A stretch of 33,768 nucleotides of DNA from Rhizophagus sp. LPA8_4_AMF (GCA_021464525.1 JADRCO010000439.1:1-33768), one strand, 5' to 3'; positions 11,003-22,210 are shown, counted from the stretch's first letter. A program made the numbers and translations. The notes: generated by a model from the letters alone, not told the origin.

Positions 11003-11239
11003 AACTCTAGGTTCACCTAGTTAGAATTTTAACAATAACTACAATAATAATGCAAAATACTGTAAGGAAAAAAAAAATATAAAGAAAGTTTCGAATTTTT
11101 TTTCGAAATAAGAATATCCGCCATCCAACTTTCCTAATGAAATTTGATTTTGTTGCTCAACGTTACTTATGCAGATCAATTCGCTAGTTGATTGGCTAAT
11201 TTTTTTTTGTGATTTCTTAAAATGTTAAACGAATTAAGC

Positions 11240-11810
11240 CATGTGATCCATGTGTGGCTTTATTTATTTGAATTGGTCCAATAATTGACGAAGAGAGACA
11301 ATCATAAATTATCAGCAGGAGGCGGTACACAGTTTCTATACTTACAGGTAGTACTACTATTACATTTTTGTATTTTTTTTTTCTTGCATTTACGTTTGTT
11401 TAATAAAAGTTAAATATCAAATATGGTCAATAATAATCAATTTTTATATGCAGCACTGGTTACACTGTAGACACCGAAAATTGTTGGACAACGACGGATC
11501 ATACCATCGTTTTCATTGATTTAAAGCAAAACAATAGAGCGAAATTAATGTAAATTAGCCATTACAAATATTTTCTTTGTAGTTACATGATATAAACATA
11601 TTAGATAAATTTTACGCACAAACAAAAACGTATGCAAGAAAAAAAAGAAATTCTAAAAAAAGATTTTAATACAATATAAAATGCCTTCTGAGCTCTGACC
11701 TTTTAAGCGTGTAATCATTTTCACTTAATCATAAATGTTAAGGATTGAAATAATTGAAATACAATAATACAATAATAATCTTCTTATATTTATTTTATTT
11801 TTCTTTTAAA
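11240..11810 (+). promoter_or_regulatory. 5' flank of the 327-aa membrane-protein gene, conserved with 1890-2576
   Basis: This stretch is homologous to the flank of the pseudogene at 2577. The clearest block is AGGAGGCGGTACACAGT (11317-11333), identical in both copies and unusually GC-rich for the window. A TATA-like CAATATAAAATG lies near 11672, about 135 bases before the ATG. Whether the GC-rich block is a regulatory site or just the slowest-decaying part of the duplication cannot be told here. Confidence 0.5.
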
Positions 11811-12794
11811 ATGGATACAGATAATAATTTTTATATAACTTTAATACGTAAATTATTAAATCCTATTCCTCAATATATATTGGGATGCTTACCTGCTATT
11901 GCAATAGTGGGTGACACCCCAAAAGAGAAGTTGACAGAAAAGTTATCATGGGTATTACGATGTCTTGGTTGTCCATTTACAGGATTATTTTATTCCTGCA
12001 ATGTGGGTAGCAGTAAGGCAGATCAATGTATATACTGGCTTCCGTCAGATTACTTTGAATGCGAAAAAAACAACGGACAGAGATATACAATTGCATTCAG
12101 ACCTATCGGAATTCATGGAAAGATACTGGAACTAAATGAGAAACAACGTATATGTGAAGAGATAAAACGATGCACAGCAAGAGCTTCTGTCCTAGAAAGA
12201 TTGTCATCATTAGTGTCAGCATATTACATATTTGCTGGTATAATAGCAGGAGTATCTAGGGTGACAAAACCAGCTGTCTGTGAGGATTGGCCATACATAC
12301 CATTACTATTATCCTGGACAATTCCATCAATCTACAAGAGAATAATTTGGGGAAATCTAATTGTTAAAAATCCTAAGATAGAAATGGCAGGTTTAAGACC
12401 AATAAAATTGAAAGAGGTCGATGATGAAGAAATTAAAAATCACAAACGTTTTACCGTTACGTTCACTGCTTTTGTATCAATATTTTTTCCCTGGATAACG
12501 GTACTCCTGGCCTATTACACACCTCCAATTGGATATCTTTGTCGGAGTAAATACGTTTCAGTATTATGTGGTATTTGGTCACTAAATAGCACTTTGGCGT
12601 ATTTATGTCATTTGAAAGGAGAAAGGAGTGTATCCAATTTTTGTTATGGGATCTTTCATATATGGTTTTCCATTTGTGGTTTTGTAGTAGCAATGTTAAT
12701 ATTTTTTTTAGGCCTGCTAACAAATAACAGAGAATGGTGGGTGAAATTTTTTGGACCATCTTGTGATATTCTGGATGCATGCACACATAAATAA
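11811..12794 (+). CDS. multi-pass membrane protein of unknown function, 327 aa
   Basis: I do not recognise a named family. Hydrophobic segments suggest about five to six membrane passes, near residues 18-34 (weak), 130-150, 160-178, 214-238, 248-268 and 281-304. The loop between about 62 and 128 is polar. Blocks shared with the genes at 22604 and 28792 are LLNPIPQY-LG, WVLRCLGCPFTGL-YSC (48-63), RCTARASVLERLSSLVS (120-136), CEDWPYI (157-163), LLSWTIP, FTVT-AF-SI-PWITV-LAYYTPP-GY-CRSKY (214-248), and TNN-WW near the end. Nine or more cysteines are kept in all copies. No catalytic motif is visible. The frame is open upstream to a TTG at 11754; the ATG at 11811 (TTAAAATGG) matches the paralogue starts. 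There is no intron. AATAAAATAA follows the stop by about 40 bases. It is roughly half identical to the two right-hand paralogues. Confidence 0.85.
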   Translation: MDTDNNFYITLIRKLLNPIPQYILGCLPAIAIVGDTPKEKLTEKLSWVLRCLGCPFTGLFYSCNVGSSKADQCIYWLPSDYFECEKNNGQRYTIAFRPIGIHGKILELNEKQRICEEIKRCTARASVLERLSSLVSAYYIFAGIIAGVSRVTKPAVCEDWPYIPLLLSWTIPSIYKRIIWGNLIVKNPKIEMAGLRPIKLKEVDDEEIKNHKRFTVTFTAFVSIFFPWITVLLAYYTPPIGYLCRSKYVSVLCGIWSLNSTLAYLCHLKGERSVSNFCYGIFHIWFSICGFVVAMLIFFLGLLTNNREWWVKFFGPSCDILDACTHK

Positions 12795-13289
12795 TACTAA
12801 TTACTAATTTAATAATGATAACAATTTATATAAAATAAAATAATGATACACTTATATAGCTCCTTCCTAATGTTTTACTGTATTTTTAATTTCAGTTATT
12901 AGTTTTACTGCGATAAATCAGTTTGTCATAGGGATCGTTCATCACCCGCCCATGATTCTTGGGAATCAATAATATAATAATAGTAGCTCAAGACACTTGT
13001 TTATAAAAAAATAAAATAAAATAAAATAATTAAAATAAAGACAAGGAAAATTATGATTTTAAAATGTCAGTATTGAAAGTAAAATAAAATGTCATATATA
13101 AGTATTATATAAATTATTACTCTTTTTATTTTTTTAATTTAGTTATTATAAATTATTTTATTTTAATTGCAAAATGTATGTTATAATCTTGAGGTAAGTT
13201 AAATATAAATTTCGGTCACGATTATTAATGAATTATTTCATAAACTTATTTATAAAAATTCTTTCAGTTCAAAGAACTCAATTAATTTC
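12795..13289. other. 3' flank and spacer, no gene
   Basis: Contains the AATAAAATAA polyadenylation-like signal (12833), a run of AATAA/AAAATA simple sequence (13005-13035) and otherwise featureless AT-rich DNA up to the start of the repeat array. Confidence 0.5.
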
Positions 13290-13686
13290 TTAGAAATAAT
13301 ACAGTAAATTTTTGATCGTCAGCTATCAATGAAAAGGCCAAAAATATTTATCGAAAAATATATTTTTTTAACTAAAGAATAATTTTTATAAAATACATGT
13401 ATGCAATCATAAAACTTTAATGTGAAAAATATTGTGTAGAGGTAGGTATACCGTATATACAGTATTTATACGCTAAGATTAATATCAAATTTATGACAAA
13501 TAATAAAAAATAACTTATTCGTAGGTTTATAGGAAAAAATAAACCCCTTTTTAAAGTCAATAAATAACTCTATCTGCGAAAATAAAATTTAAATGATTAT
13601 GTCATAAGAATAATCCGGTCATATAAAGTAAAAAAAAAATGTTTATACAACTATTAATTACACAAGAATGATAAAAAAATTAAAAC

Positions 13687-13776
13687 ATAAACACTCCTAT
13701 CCTAGTGTCGTAATTGAACCAAGAACCTGCCGATTCTGGTCATGAGGGCCGAACCACTAGGACAGTTCGTGTTTAT
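13687..13776 (-). repeat. tRNA-like hairpin module 1
   Basis: Terminal arms ATAAACAC and GTGTTTAT pair, and a second stem TCCTAGTG/CACTAGGA lies inside. On the minus strand it reads CTAGTGGTTCGG (like a Pol III A box) and GGTTCAATTAC (10 of 11 positions of the B-box consensus GGTTCRANNCC). It is the copy most like a tRNA or a tRNA-derived SINE head. Confidence 0.7.
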
Positions 13777-15113
13777 TCGACAGTTGATCTTTTTTAATTT
13801 TTTATTTACTGTATCGCAGAACTCTGCGTTATTAAATATTACAGATTTATTCAGTATACAACATTTAAAAAAAAATTATAGATTACTAATTTATATATAT
13901 GTTTATGTTTAAACCGTATACTAACTAATTATATTTAATTTAATATTCAAAAATACATTCTTTTTAATTATAAACTTTATCAACAGAAGAAATAAACAAT
14001 ATAATATTACTCACAATATCAATCAAAAATGGTGAGACTATTCATTAAAGAATATAAACTTAACGCTAAAACTAATACTGTATGTATATATGGCACGATA
14101 TTATTAAAGGAATTGCAATCAACAAAGTTCTTATGTTAACAAGGAATAGAAGTATAATAATAATTATGCTACGTACTAGTATAATAATGTGATAATATGA
14201 GGTGGAATTACTTAAACAACTGAAAGACATAAATGACAAAATAATAGAGAGAACAAACAACCATCATTATCATCAAGTATGCATGTTATGAAACTTATGT
14301 TAGAGTCCTAAGTGTATCGTGCTAGCAATAGAATATATGTAAAATTCTGAAATATAGGCTTTATAATGTGATTGTCACTAGGTTTTACGTTACAAGGAGA
14401 TTCAACTAGGTCGCGCGGTATTTAATCGTAAATAAATGCTTTTTTAAAACCTTTCTGATTCAGTAAAAAAATTTTGAATCATATTCTAAACAATCATATT
14501 TAATTTTATTCAATCTGCAATTGACAGAATAAAAAAATACATTTTTTTCACTTCGTACTATTATTTTATAATAAAGATATTGTTTAATAACGACAAAAAA
14601 AAAAAAAATACAAAAAAAAAAATTCATAGTTCAAAATTTTCTAATAGCTGATGACGTCTCACGCGATCGCAATCATCATTTCAACGTTTTTATATGTAAA
14701 CGATTTCAGTTATTTCATAAATAATAATGTTTATAATATAGGAAGCTAAAATATTTGTTAAAAAATTTAGTTTTTTTTTACAAATGGCTAAAGGTATAAA
14801 TTATTAAAACTTTAGTATGAAAATTTTGCGTGAAGATATATAATATTTATTCATACTACACAAAATTGATGTTATCGTACATGCAATAACAAAAATTACA
14901 GTACATCTTCTTTCGGGAAATTCTATTATACCTAAGTTATAGGAACAAATTAACATTTTTTAATAAATAAACTTTGACGGATTCACATCATGGAAAGTCA
15001 ACATTCCAACCAGAGAAAAATAAAATTTTGAAATTGACTATGCCGTAAGGATAGTCTACTTAAGAAATATTGGGTTGTAAACAAATTTTGTTTAATATTA
15101 TCACACGAAAAAA

Positions 15114-15141
15114 TTAAACACTAGACCTGTAGATCCTAATT
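15114..15141 (-). repeat. truncated tRNA-like module
   Basis: Only the central words survive (AAACACTAGACCTGTAGATC on the plus strand). The outer arms and the B-box-like word are gone. A similar remnant lies at 16499-16525 at the equivalent place of the next unit. Confidence 0.5.
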
Positions 15142-15655
15142 AAACGAACTGATACAATGTAAATATATGCAAAATGAAGTTTATTAATGTGTTATCTTTG
15201 TTCCTAGATTCATTAAATCGTATATTAACTAATTACATTATTTAATTTAATATCAAAGTTGTGAAATTTTGAAAAAACATAACGGTTGGCAGAAAAATTT
15301 TAATTATAAAAATTATTATTTATCGTCTCATTAAATACTGATAAGAATCAATAAGTCATGTGCGATACTATTAGCTTGAAACTTGGTATAGTTAAAATAG
15401 TCAAAATATATTTATTAACTAATAATAATTAGTGTTTAAAGTTAATTATAAAACTTTAATATAAAGATATTTCCACACGGATTAACAAATTAACATTCTA
15501 ACTATCATAGTAAAAATAAAGTTTTAAGTTTGAGTGACTATTCCCATAACTAAGTGACGAATTTTGCGTAAAAAATAAATAAATTTAATATTGTATACCA
15601 GATATGTAATTATTCTTCACACATATAATGATAGTATTTCTTAAAAAATTAAAAC

Positions 15656-15764
15656 ATTAAATAGTCGCTAAACTTGCAGTATTGTGTAACTGAACCAAGA
15701 ACCTGCAGTTTCTGATTACTTACATTACCGCATACCGGACCATTAAGTTCAGCTCCTATTTAAT
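15656..15764 (-). repeat. tRNA-like hairpin module 2
   Basis: Outer arms ATTAAATAG and CTATTTAAT pair, continued by GCT/AGC and AACTT/AAGTT. The core on the plus strand is GTAACTGAACCAAGAACCTG, so the minus strand carries GGTTCAGTTAC (9 of 11 of the B-box consensus). Confidence 0.7.
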
Positions 15765-16498
15765 TCAACTATGTTGCTCATCAATTCGTTAATAATTTTT
15801 GAAAAATGTAAAAAATAAGCAAAAATATACGCGTATAATATATTCATTAAATAAGTACTAACCCCAATTATATTTAATTTATAAATATTTAAAATCCATA
15901 AAATCCATAAAAAAAAAGCTAACAGAGCTCTTTTTAATTATAAAATTATCGTTATGGTGTTGAATATTTAAAATATATATTAGACCAAAATATTCGTTAA
16001 ATAATTCGTTAACTAAAAGATTTTTAAAAGCAAATATAAATAGCTGGTGACGTTTCACATGAACGCAATCCTCATTTTCAACGTTTTTTACAAATTTGAG
16101 AGGCGTAAATATGTCATAAATAATTTATAATAAAAGAAACTAAAATATTCATCAAAAATATTTTTTTTTTTTAGGTAATTATAAAACTTTAGTATGAAAA
16201 TTTTACGTATATAATATTTATTCATCCTATACAAAATGCAATTAGATGATGCATCATCGTACATACAATAACAAAAATTACAGTACATCTGAATTCGGGA
16301 AATTCTATTATACTTAGATAGGTTATAGGAACAAAACTTTTTTAATAAATAAACTTTGATGGATTCACATCAACATTCCAACCAGAGAAAAATAAAATTT
16401 TGAACTGACTATGCCGTAAGGATTGTCTACTTAAGAAATGTTGGGTAGTAAACAAACTCTGGTTTCAAATTTATAATATTATCACACGAAAAAATAAA

Positions 16499-16525
16499 GG
16501 ATAAACCAGAGACCTGTAGATCTAA
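16499..16525 (-). repeat. truncated tRNA-like module
   Basis: A remnant with GGATAAACCAGAGACCTGTA on the plus strand. The outer arms and most of the B-box word are lost, as in the remnant at 15114. Confidence 0.5.
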
Positions 16526-16989
16526 TTAAACGAACTGATTAAATCGTATACTAATTAATTATACTATTTAATTTAATACTCAAAGTTGTGAAACTTTGAA
16601 AAATATAACGGCTGACAGAAAAAATTTTAATAATAAATTTATTATTTATCGTCTCATTAATAAACAAGATTATAAATCATGGCGACACTGTTAGCTTGAA
16701 ACTTGGTATGGTTAAAATAGTCAAAATACATTTTATCAACTAAAAAAAATTAGTGTGTTTAAAGGTAATTATAAAACTTTGATATAAAAGATTCCCACAC
16801 GGATTAACAAATCAAACATTCTAACTAGTAAATAATAAAGTTTTAAGTTTGAGTGACTATTCCATAAGAATGAATGGTTCGTTTAAGTGTTGAGAATAGA
16901 CGAATTTTGCGTAGTAATAAATAAATAGATTATTATTTAAATAATTATTCTTTATACATAGAATGATAACATTTCTTAAAAATTAAAAC

Positions 16990-17101
16990 ATTTAAAGAGC
17001 AGACTGGCCTGGTGTAATGTGTAACTGAACCTAGAACCTGCAGATTCTGGTTACTTACGCTACCACATGTATTGGATGATCAGGACAGCTGCTCTTTAAA
17101 T
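16990..17101 (-). repeat. tRNA-like hairpin module 3
   Basis: Perfect 12-bp outer stem TTTAAAGAGCAG (16991-17002) with CTGCTCTTTAAA (17089-17100). An inner stem pairs GTAAC with GTTAC and AGAA with TTCT around ACCTGCAGA. Minus-strand B-box-like word GGTTCAGTTAC. Confidence 0.75.
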
Positions 17102-17359
17102 TCAACTATGTCGCTCATCGATTTATTTTTAATACTTTATGTTAAAAAATGTAAGAAATAAGTAAATATACTAAATATCTATTCGTTAGTAATTAATTTA
17201 AACTAGTAAAATCCAGAAAAAAAACGGCTAACAGAGCTCATTTTTAATTATAAATGGTTATGTCATAAATCGTTTACTTATATATTCAGAAATAAAATAA
17301 AAAAAATAATGCTTATATAATTATTGTTTATACAAAGGATTGCATTAAAAAATTAAAAT

Positions 17360-17418
17360 ATAAATACAGTAGGCTTCATTGTGTTATTGACCCACACCAT
17401 AAGTCTACATGTATTTAT
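17360..17418 (-). repeat. shortened tRNA-like hairpin module 4
   Basis: Outer arms ATAAATACA (17360-17368) and TGTATTTAT (17410-17418) pair and continue into GTAG-CTT/AAGTCTAC. The core is reduced, with only TGTTATTGACCCA left of the B-box region. Confidence 0.55.
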
Positions 17419-18175
17419 TCAACCTGTTTATTTTTAATATTAAGAATTAACTGTTAATAAAAAAGAAAATTTTTATAGGTTCATTTGAATACTATCCCAA
17501 TTATATTTAATTTATCCAAAAACAACGGTTGACAGAGCCCTTTTTAATTATAAACATTATTTTTTTGGTGTTAGATATTTAGCATATAGGTATATTAGAA
17601 AATGATGATCATATGGGGCGTCATTAGCTATTAGAAAAATGAAATTTAGTATGGTTAAACGGCCAAAAATATTCGTTAAATAATTCGTTAACTAAAAAAT
17701 TTTTAAAACCAAATTTAAAACTTCAAATATGAAAGTTTTGTGTATTTTCTAATAGCTGATGACGTCTCACATGACCGTAATACTCATTTTCACCGTTTTT
17801 TACAAATTTGAGAGGCGTAAATATTTCATAATATATGAAACTAAAATATTCATTAAAACTTGTTTTTTTAGGTAATTATAAATCTTTAGTATAAAGTTTT
17901 GCGTGAAGATATATACAAATTAATGGCAATTAAATGATTCATCATCGTACTACAATAAAAGAAATTACTGTTACATCTGAATTCGGTTACACTTAGGTTA
18001 TAGGAACAAATTAACTTTTTAACTTTGACGGATTCACATTATGAAAGTCAAAACATTCTAACTAGAGATAAATAAAATATGAGCTGACTATGCCGTAAGG
18101 ATAGTTCACTTAAGAAATGTTGGATAGTAAATAAATTCTGTTTTCAAGATTTGTTTATCACACGAAAAATTGAAG

Positions 18176-18273
18176 GATAAACACTTCTTACCCAGTGTCG
18201 GTATATAACTGAACCAGAGACCTGTAGATCTAAATTATTTACGTCTCTTACCACTAGGATAGCAGTGTTTATC
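18176..18273 (-). repeat. tRNA-like hairpin module 5
   Basis: Perfect 10-bp outer stem GATAAACACT/AGTGTTTATC and a second imperfect stem CCCAGTG/CACTAGG. Minus-strand B-box-like GGTTCAGTTAT. Confidence 0.7.
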
Positions 18274-18530
18274 GTATATAATAGTTTGTATATTATTTTT
18301 TAAATGAATTGATACAATGTTAATAATATGCAAAAAAAGGATTAGTGTGATTTTCTTTTAGATTTATCAAAATTGTATACTAATTATAATATTTAATTTA
18401 ATATTCAAAGTCGTGAAAATTTGAAAAACATAACGGTTGACAGAAAAAATTTTAATTATAAAAATTATTATTTAAACAAGATCATAAATAATGTGCGACG
18501 CTATTAACTTGAAACTTGGCATGGTTAAAC

Positions 18531-18621
18531 CCCTATAAAAAATTTTCTGTAAAAATTCCCGTGAATATGATACTTTTACGGAAATAACGAATAAAAAACA
18601 CGAAATAAATTTTTTATAGGG
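18531..18621. mobile_element. small palindromic MITE, CCCTATAAAA family, copy 2
   Basis: A 91-bp element, CCCTATAAAAAATTTTCTGT to AAATTTTTTATAGGG, with the family interior (ATTCCCGTGAATATGATACT, ACGGAAATAACGAATAAAA). It interrupts one array unit. The sister units at 15385 and 16697 read straight through (CTTGGTATGGTTAAAATAGT and onward), so it inserted after the array formed. Confidence 0.85.
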
Positions 18622-18759
18622 AAATGGTTGTCAAAATATATTTTACCAACTAAAAAAAAATAAGGGTAATTATAAAACTTTGATATATAGATTCTCACGG
18701 ATTAACAAATCAGCATTCTAACTAGTAGTAAAAAATAAAGTTTTAAGTTTGAGTAACTA

Positions 18760-18846
18760 TATACATTTTCTGATGGTATAGGAAAAATATCTTTTTCATT
18801 AGCACAAGTAATTGCCAAGGAACTAGATTTTAAAAGAATTATTCTA
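18760..18846 (+). pseudogene. captured fragment of a eukaryotic RNA-dependent RNA polymerase gene
   Basis: Twenty-nine uninterrupted codons begin YTFSDGIGKISFSLAQ and end IAKELDFKRI before a TAA. The block F-S/T-DG-G-KIS--LA--IA is a hallmark of cellular (RNA-silencing) RdRPs, lying a little upstream of their catalytic DxDGD motif, which is not present here. The flanking sequence is ordinary array: the sister units at 15530 and 16850 pass from GAGTGACTAT directly to TCC-ATAAG, whereas here about 84 bases intervene. It is therefore a templated patch or small insertion, not a gene. Glomeromycotina are known for enlarged RdRP families, so a source gene elsewhere in the genome is expected. The fragment is too short for any function of its own, unless its transcript feeds small-RNA production. 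Confidence 0.75.
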
Positions 18847-18957
18847 TAAGAATGAACGGGAGTAGGCGAATTTTGCGTTATTAATAAATAAATAGATTAT
18901 TGTATATTTAATTATTCTTTACACATAGGATGATAGTATTTCTTAAAAAATCAAAAC

Positions 18958-19062
18958 ATTAAAGAGCGACGTACTGATACAATGTGTAACTGAACCTAGA
19001 ACCTGCAGATTCTGATTACTTACGCTACATGAATTGGATGATCGGTACAATCGCTCCTTAAT
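18958..19062 (-). repeat. tRNA-like hairpin module 6
   Basis: Outer arms ATTAAAGAGCGA and TCGCTCCTTAAT pair with one G-T-type mismatch, then GTAC/GTAC. The core is GTAACTGAACCTAGAACCTG, with a minus-strand GGTTCAGTTAC. Confidence 0.7.
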
Positions 19063-19796
19063 TCAACTGATTTATGTAAATACTTAATGTTAAATAATAT
19101 AATGTATATATCTATTCATTGAGTAATTACTAACCCAATTATATTTAATTTATAAATATTTAAACTAGTAAAATCCAGGAAAAAAAACGGCTAACAGAGC
19201 TCATATTTAATTATAAATGTTATATGACATAAATCGTTTACTTATATATTCAGGCCTCTCAAATTTGCATAAAAAAGAAAGGAAAAATAAAATAATTCTT
19301 TTATAATTATCGTTTGCATAAAAAATGATTACATTAAAGAAACTAAAACATAAATACCCTATAAAAAAAGTTTTTTATAGGTTCATTAATCAATTATATT
19401 TAATTTATCCGAAAAAACATCGACTGACAGAATTCTTTGTATTGAAACATTTACATTATATATTAGGCCTCCCAAATTATTTGAAAAAAATGTTGAAAAG
19501 ATATGAGATGTTATTAGTTGTTAGAAAGTATGAAACTCAAATATGATTAAACGGCCAAAAATATTCGTTAAATAATTTATTAACTACTAATAGATTTTTT
19601 AAAAGCAATTGTAGAACTTTTAATATGAAAGTCTCTGTGTGAAGTTGTAAAATATTTATTTACGCAATTAGATGTATACATGAAATCCTTTTTGTATTCG
19701 CAACTGGAAATTCACTTAATTAAATGAACCGGCCATGCAAACAAGTTCTACAACATATTTATTAATTACACAAGGGATGACAATAATTTTAGAAAA

Positions 19797-19908
19797 ATAA
19801 ACACTGCTATCACTAGTGGTAATGAGTAACTGAACCAAGAACCTGCAGTGTTCTGGCTACTTACGTCACTTTTGTTAAGGACGATCTCACTGAGATAGCA
19901 CCGTTTAT
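19797..19908 (-). repeat. tRNA-like hairpin module 7
   Basis: Arms ATAAACACTGCTATC and GATAGCACCGTTTAT pair over 15 positions with two mismatches. An inner stem pairs AGAAC with GTTCT around CTGCAGT. Minus-strand GGTTCAGTTAC. Confidence 0.7.
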
Positions 19909-20655
19909 TAAATTGTAATAGGGTTTCAAAAACTTTTAAGCCTTTTGTGCCGCAGAACTGAAAAATATGTAACAAAAAAAAAATAATAATAAATATCTTG
20001 TTAATGTACTTACTATATTCACAAAAAATATATCCTTTTTTATCATAAACATTATTATAAATAATTTACGTTATATCAGATATACAATACATATTTAAGG
20101 CTCTTAAATTGTAAAAGACGTTGAACAAGGTCATGATTATGTGATACATCGTCGGCTATTAGAAAATATTTAAAACGGCGCTAAGAATTATATCGAACCC
20201 ACACAGAATTGATAGCAATTAGATACTGTATAATAGCAAAAATTATTAACCAAATATAATTTGAAAATAAATACATAATGCTAAAATTTACGAGTGTGAT
20301 GTGGAAACGGCGGGTATTTTTAGGTAGGTTATTTAGCACACAGTATCATACGAACTTAGTTTTTTATTAGTATGGAAATTCCAATTTGTACCCATTATAT
20401 GTCATGATGAAATCGTGGAAAACTCTGTCAAGAGTAATAAATTTTTTGTTTATGAAAAAAAGATTAATACGTTTTTTGGGTTAATAAATGAATTCGATAA
20501 CTGGCAAACTCAAATATTCCAAACGGAGAAAAAATAAAGTTTGAGCATTCTTTCAATGGAATAATCCGTTTGAGATGTTTAAACGATGAATTTTCAAAAC
20601 AGAAAATTGTGTGGTATTTTCTATCTATGCAAAAGATGATAGGAAAAAAAATGCT

Positions 20656-20783
20656 AATTAAAGTGCAGCTATCCTAGTATTAGTGTGTAACTGAACCAAG
20701 AACCTGCAGTATTTCTAGTATTTCTGGTTACTTACGTACCTTACGTACATCACCCGGACCGCTAAGACATCCGCACTTTAATT
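20656..20783 (-). repeat. tRNA-like hairpin module 8
   Basis: Perfect 11-bp outer stem AATTAAAGTGC (20656-20666) with GCACTTTAATT (20773-20783). A-box-like CTTAGCGGTCCGG and B-box-like GGTTCAGTTAC on the minus strand. Contains short local duplications (ATTTCTAGTATTTCT, ACGTACCTTACGTAC). Confidence 0.75.
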
Positions 20784-20930
20784 ACTTGTCGATCTTTTTT
20801 TAACTTTTCATTGTTAAGAATTAATTTCAATCTTAGAAAAAAGTGACAGCTAATCAAATACAAGCGAAAATAAATATTAAACTATAGAAATAACAAAGCA
20901 AATTAATACCGATTAACGTTAAATACTTTT

Positions 20931-22210
20931 TGGAACACTAATTATTAATAATCCAGCAGGTATATGAACTAAGAACCTTCAATTATACTTAGCACTTATA
21001 ATCCAGATTCTTTATCAGAGGAATGAAAGAATATTCGAACAACTTAATAGTCTCCAAGTCATAAATTTATGTCAATGTTTATAATTTCAAACTTAATCGA
21101 TTTTTATAAAGATGGTAATCACGGTATAATTGTATAAATCAAGAATTTAAATCCATAAATTATATTCACACTTTATCACATTAGATATATTTCTTGATAA
21201 TATTATCGATCGCTAACTTGTTTTCTCATACTTTTTTTCATTATTGTTCAAAGAAATTTTTGTCAGCAATTAAATTAAAAAATTTCTTATTCTTAAAGAA
21301 AATCACAAATTGTTTAACTTAATCGAGCATAAAAGTCAACAAAATTGTTCACGTGACTGAAAAGTTTCATCATTTGCCGTGATTAGTCGCGTCAAATTAT
21401 GCCATTTGATATAACTCAACACTTAATTTGAATAACTCACACTGTTATACTGTCATATCTAAGATCGGAATAAGGGGCCTAAAATATTGGTAATTGTTTT
21501 GGTGGATGTGCTTATTTATTATGCATAAAATTTCACCGTACATACATCACTTGTTGCACAGATTATCAGCACTTGTACAAATATACATTTTAAGTCTAAT
21601 GAAATATTTATTTCGGCTAATTTCGCCAAGAGATGTTGTGCTATATTAAAATAATATAACGCTTGCTATGTAAATATTAAAAGAATGAAAGGAATTCTTT
21701 TAAGCATCCAATTATTAATAATAGATAAAGTTATTTTGTTTTTTTTCTTAATATAGTAATAAACCAATTTTTTTTTAAGTGTGAAAATACTTTATGCAAC
21801 AAAATAGTAAACAACATAAACTTTAATCATTTTTTCATTGAAACTTAATGTTGTATATTCATAAATAAATAATTATATTTTATCGTATAAGATATCCATA
21901 TATCCATATATAGTAAATTATATAAAAATACAAAATGACCAAAACGTCTTATACTGCCACAAATGTTTCTTCTTTCTTGTTTTTCATTCATGTACAACTC
22001 AACCAACTATTATGAATTTCGATAAAGGTCAAATCCCGGCAGGGAATTAAACTAGTTTTCGTTACACATCTGGATAATTAGTTACAAACGAAACAAACAA
22101 AAACATTCCGTACATATAAGAAATTCCAGCAACATTTCACGACATTCTTTAAATTTCCATTCTTATACCATTGATTATCGATCTAATTTTCTTAAATTTT
22201 CGTTTATTTG
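20931..22210. other. upstream spacer of the 325-aa gene, no gene seen
   Basis: AT-rich. It is homologous in patches to 26395-27125 but has no coding frame in either copy, so the conservation reflects the duplication and not a gene. Confidence 0.5.

Larger units (their letters stand above)
13290..20930. repeat. array of degenerate tandem units, about 0.5-0.9 kb each, with a higher-order pattern
   Basis: The same ordered set of landmark words recurs: GGCCAAAAATATTCGTTAAA, then TAATTATAAAACTTTA-TATGAAA, then GACGGATTCACAT, then CATTCTAACTAG, then TGACTATGCCGTAAGGAT or GAGTGACTATTCC, then a tRNA-like hairpin module, then ACGGCTGACAGAGCTC and ATTAGCTATTAGAAA. GCTGATGACGTCTCAC marks three higher-order copies at about 14646, 16042 and 17755. 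Copies are diverged by substitutions and small indels, so the array is old. No long open frame with coding character occurs on either strand. Related partial units continue at 24430-26300 and flank the duplicated genes to the right. Confidence 0.8.

Noticed and set aside
11754-11810. N-terminal extension of the 327-aa membrane protein
   Set aside because: It begins at a TTG codon, while the ATG at 11811 matches the family start. The hydrophobic stretch could be mistaken for a signal peptide.
12463-12786. 107-codon minus-strand open frame
   Set aside because: It is the antisense shadow of the 327-aa membrane-protein gene.
14072-16288. Minus-strand open frames at 14072-14260 and 16088-16288
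   Set aside because: They lie in array units. Sister units interrupt the same frame, so there is no coding constraint.
19358-19382. Short palindrome CCCTATAAAAAAAGTTTTTT plus TATAGG, as a fifth MITE copy
   Set aside because: It resembles joined ends of the CCCTATAAAA family, but the right half is also present in the parent repeat (TTTTTATAGGTTCATT near 17470), so chance is not excluded.
19325-19546. 73-codon open frame beginning MITLKKLKHKYPIKK
   Set aside because: It runs through array landmark words and is not open in the other units.
13687-20783. Functional tRNA genes
   Set aside because: A and B box-like words are present on the minus strand, but no cloverleaf with a proper T stem or anticodon arm can be folded, and the copies differ too much.
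13290-20930. CRISPR-like array
   Set aside because: Units are hundreds of bases long, degenerate and irregularly spaced, and the genome is eukaryotic.
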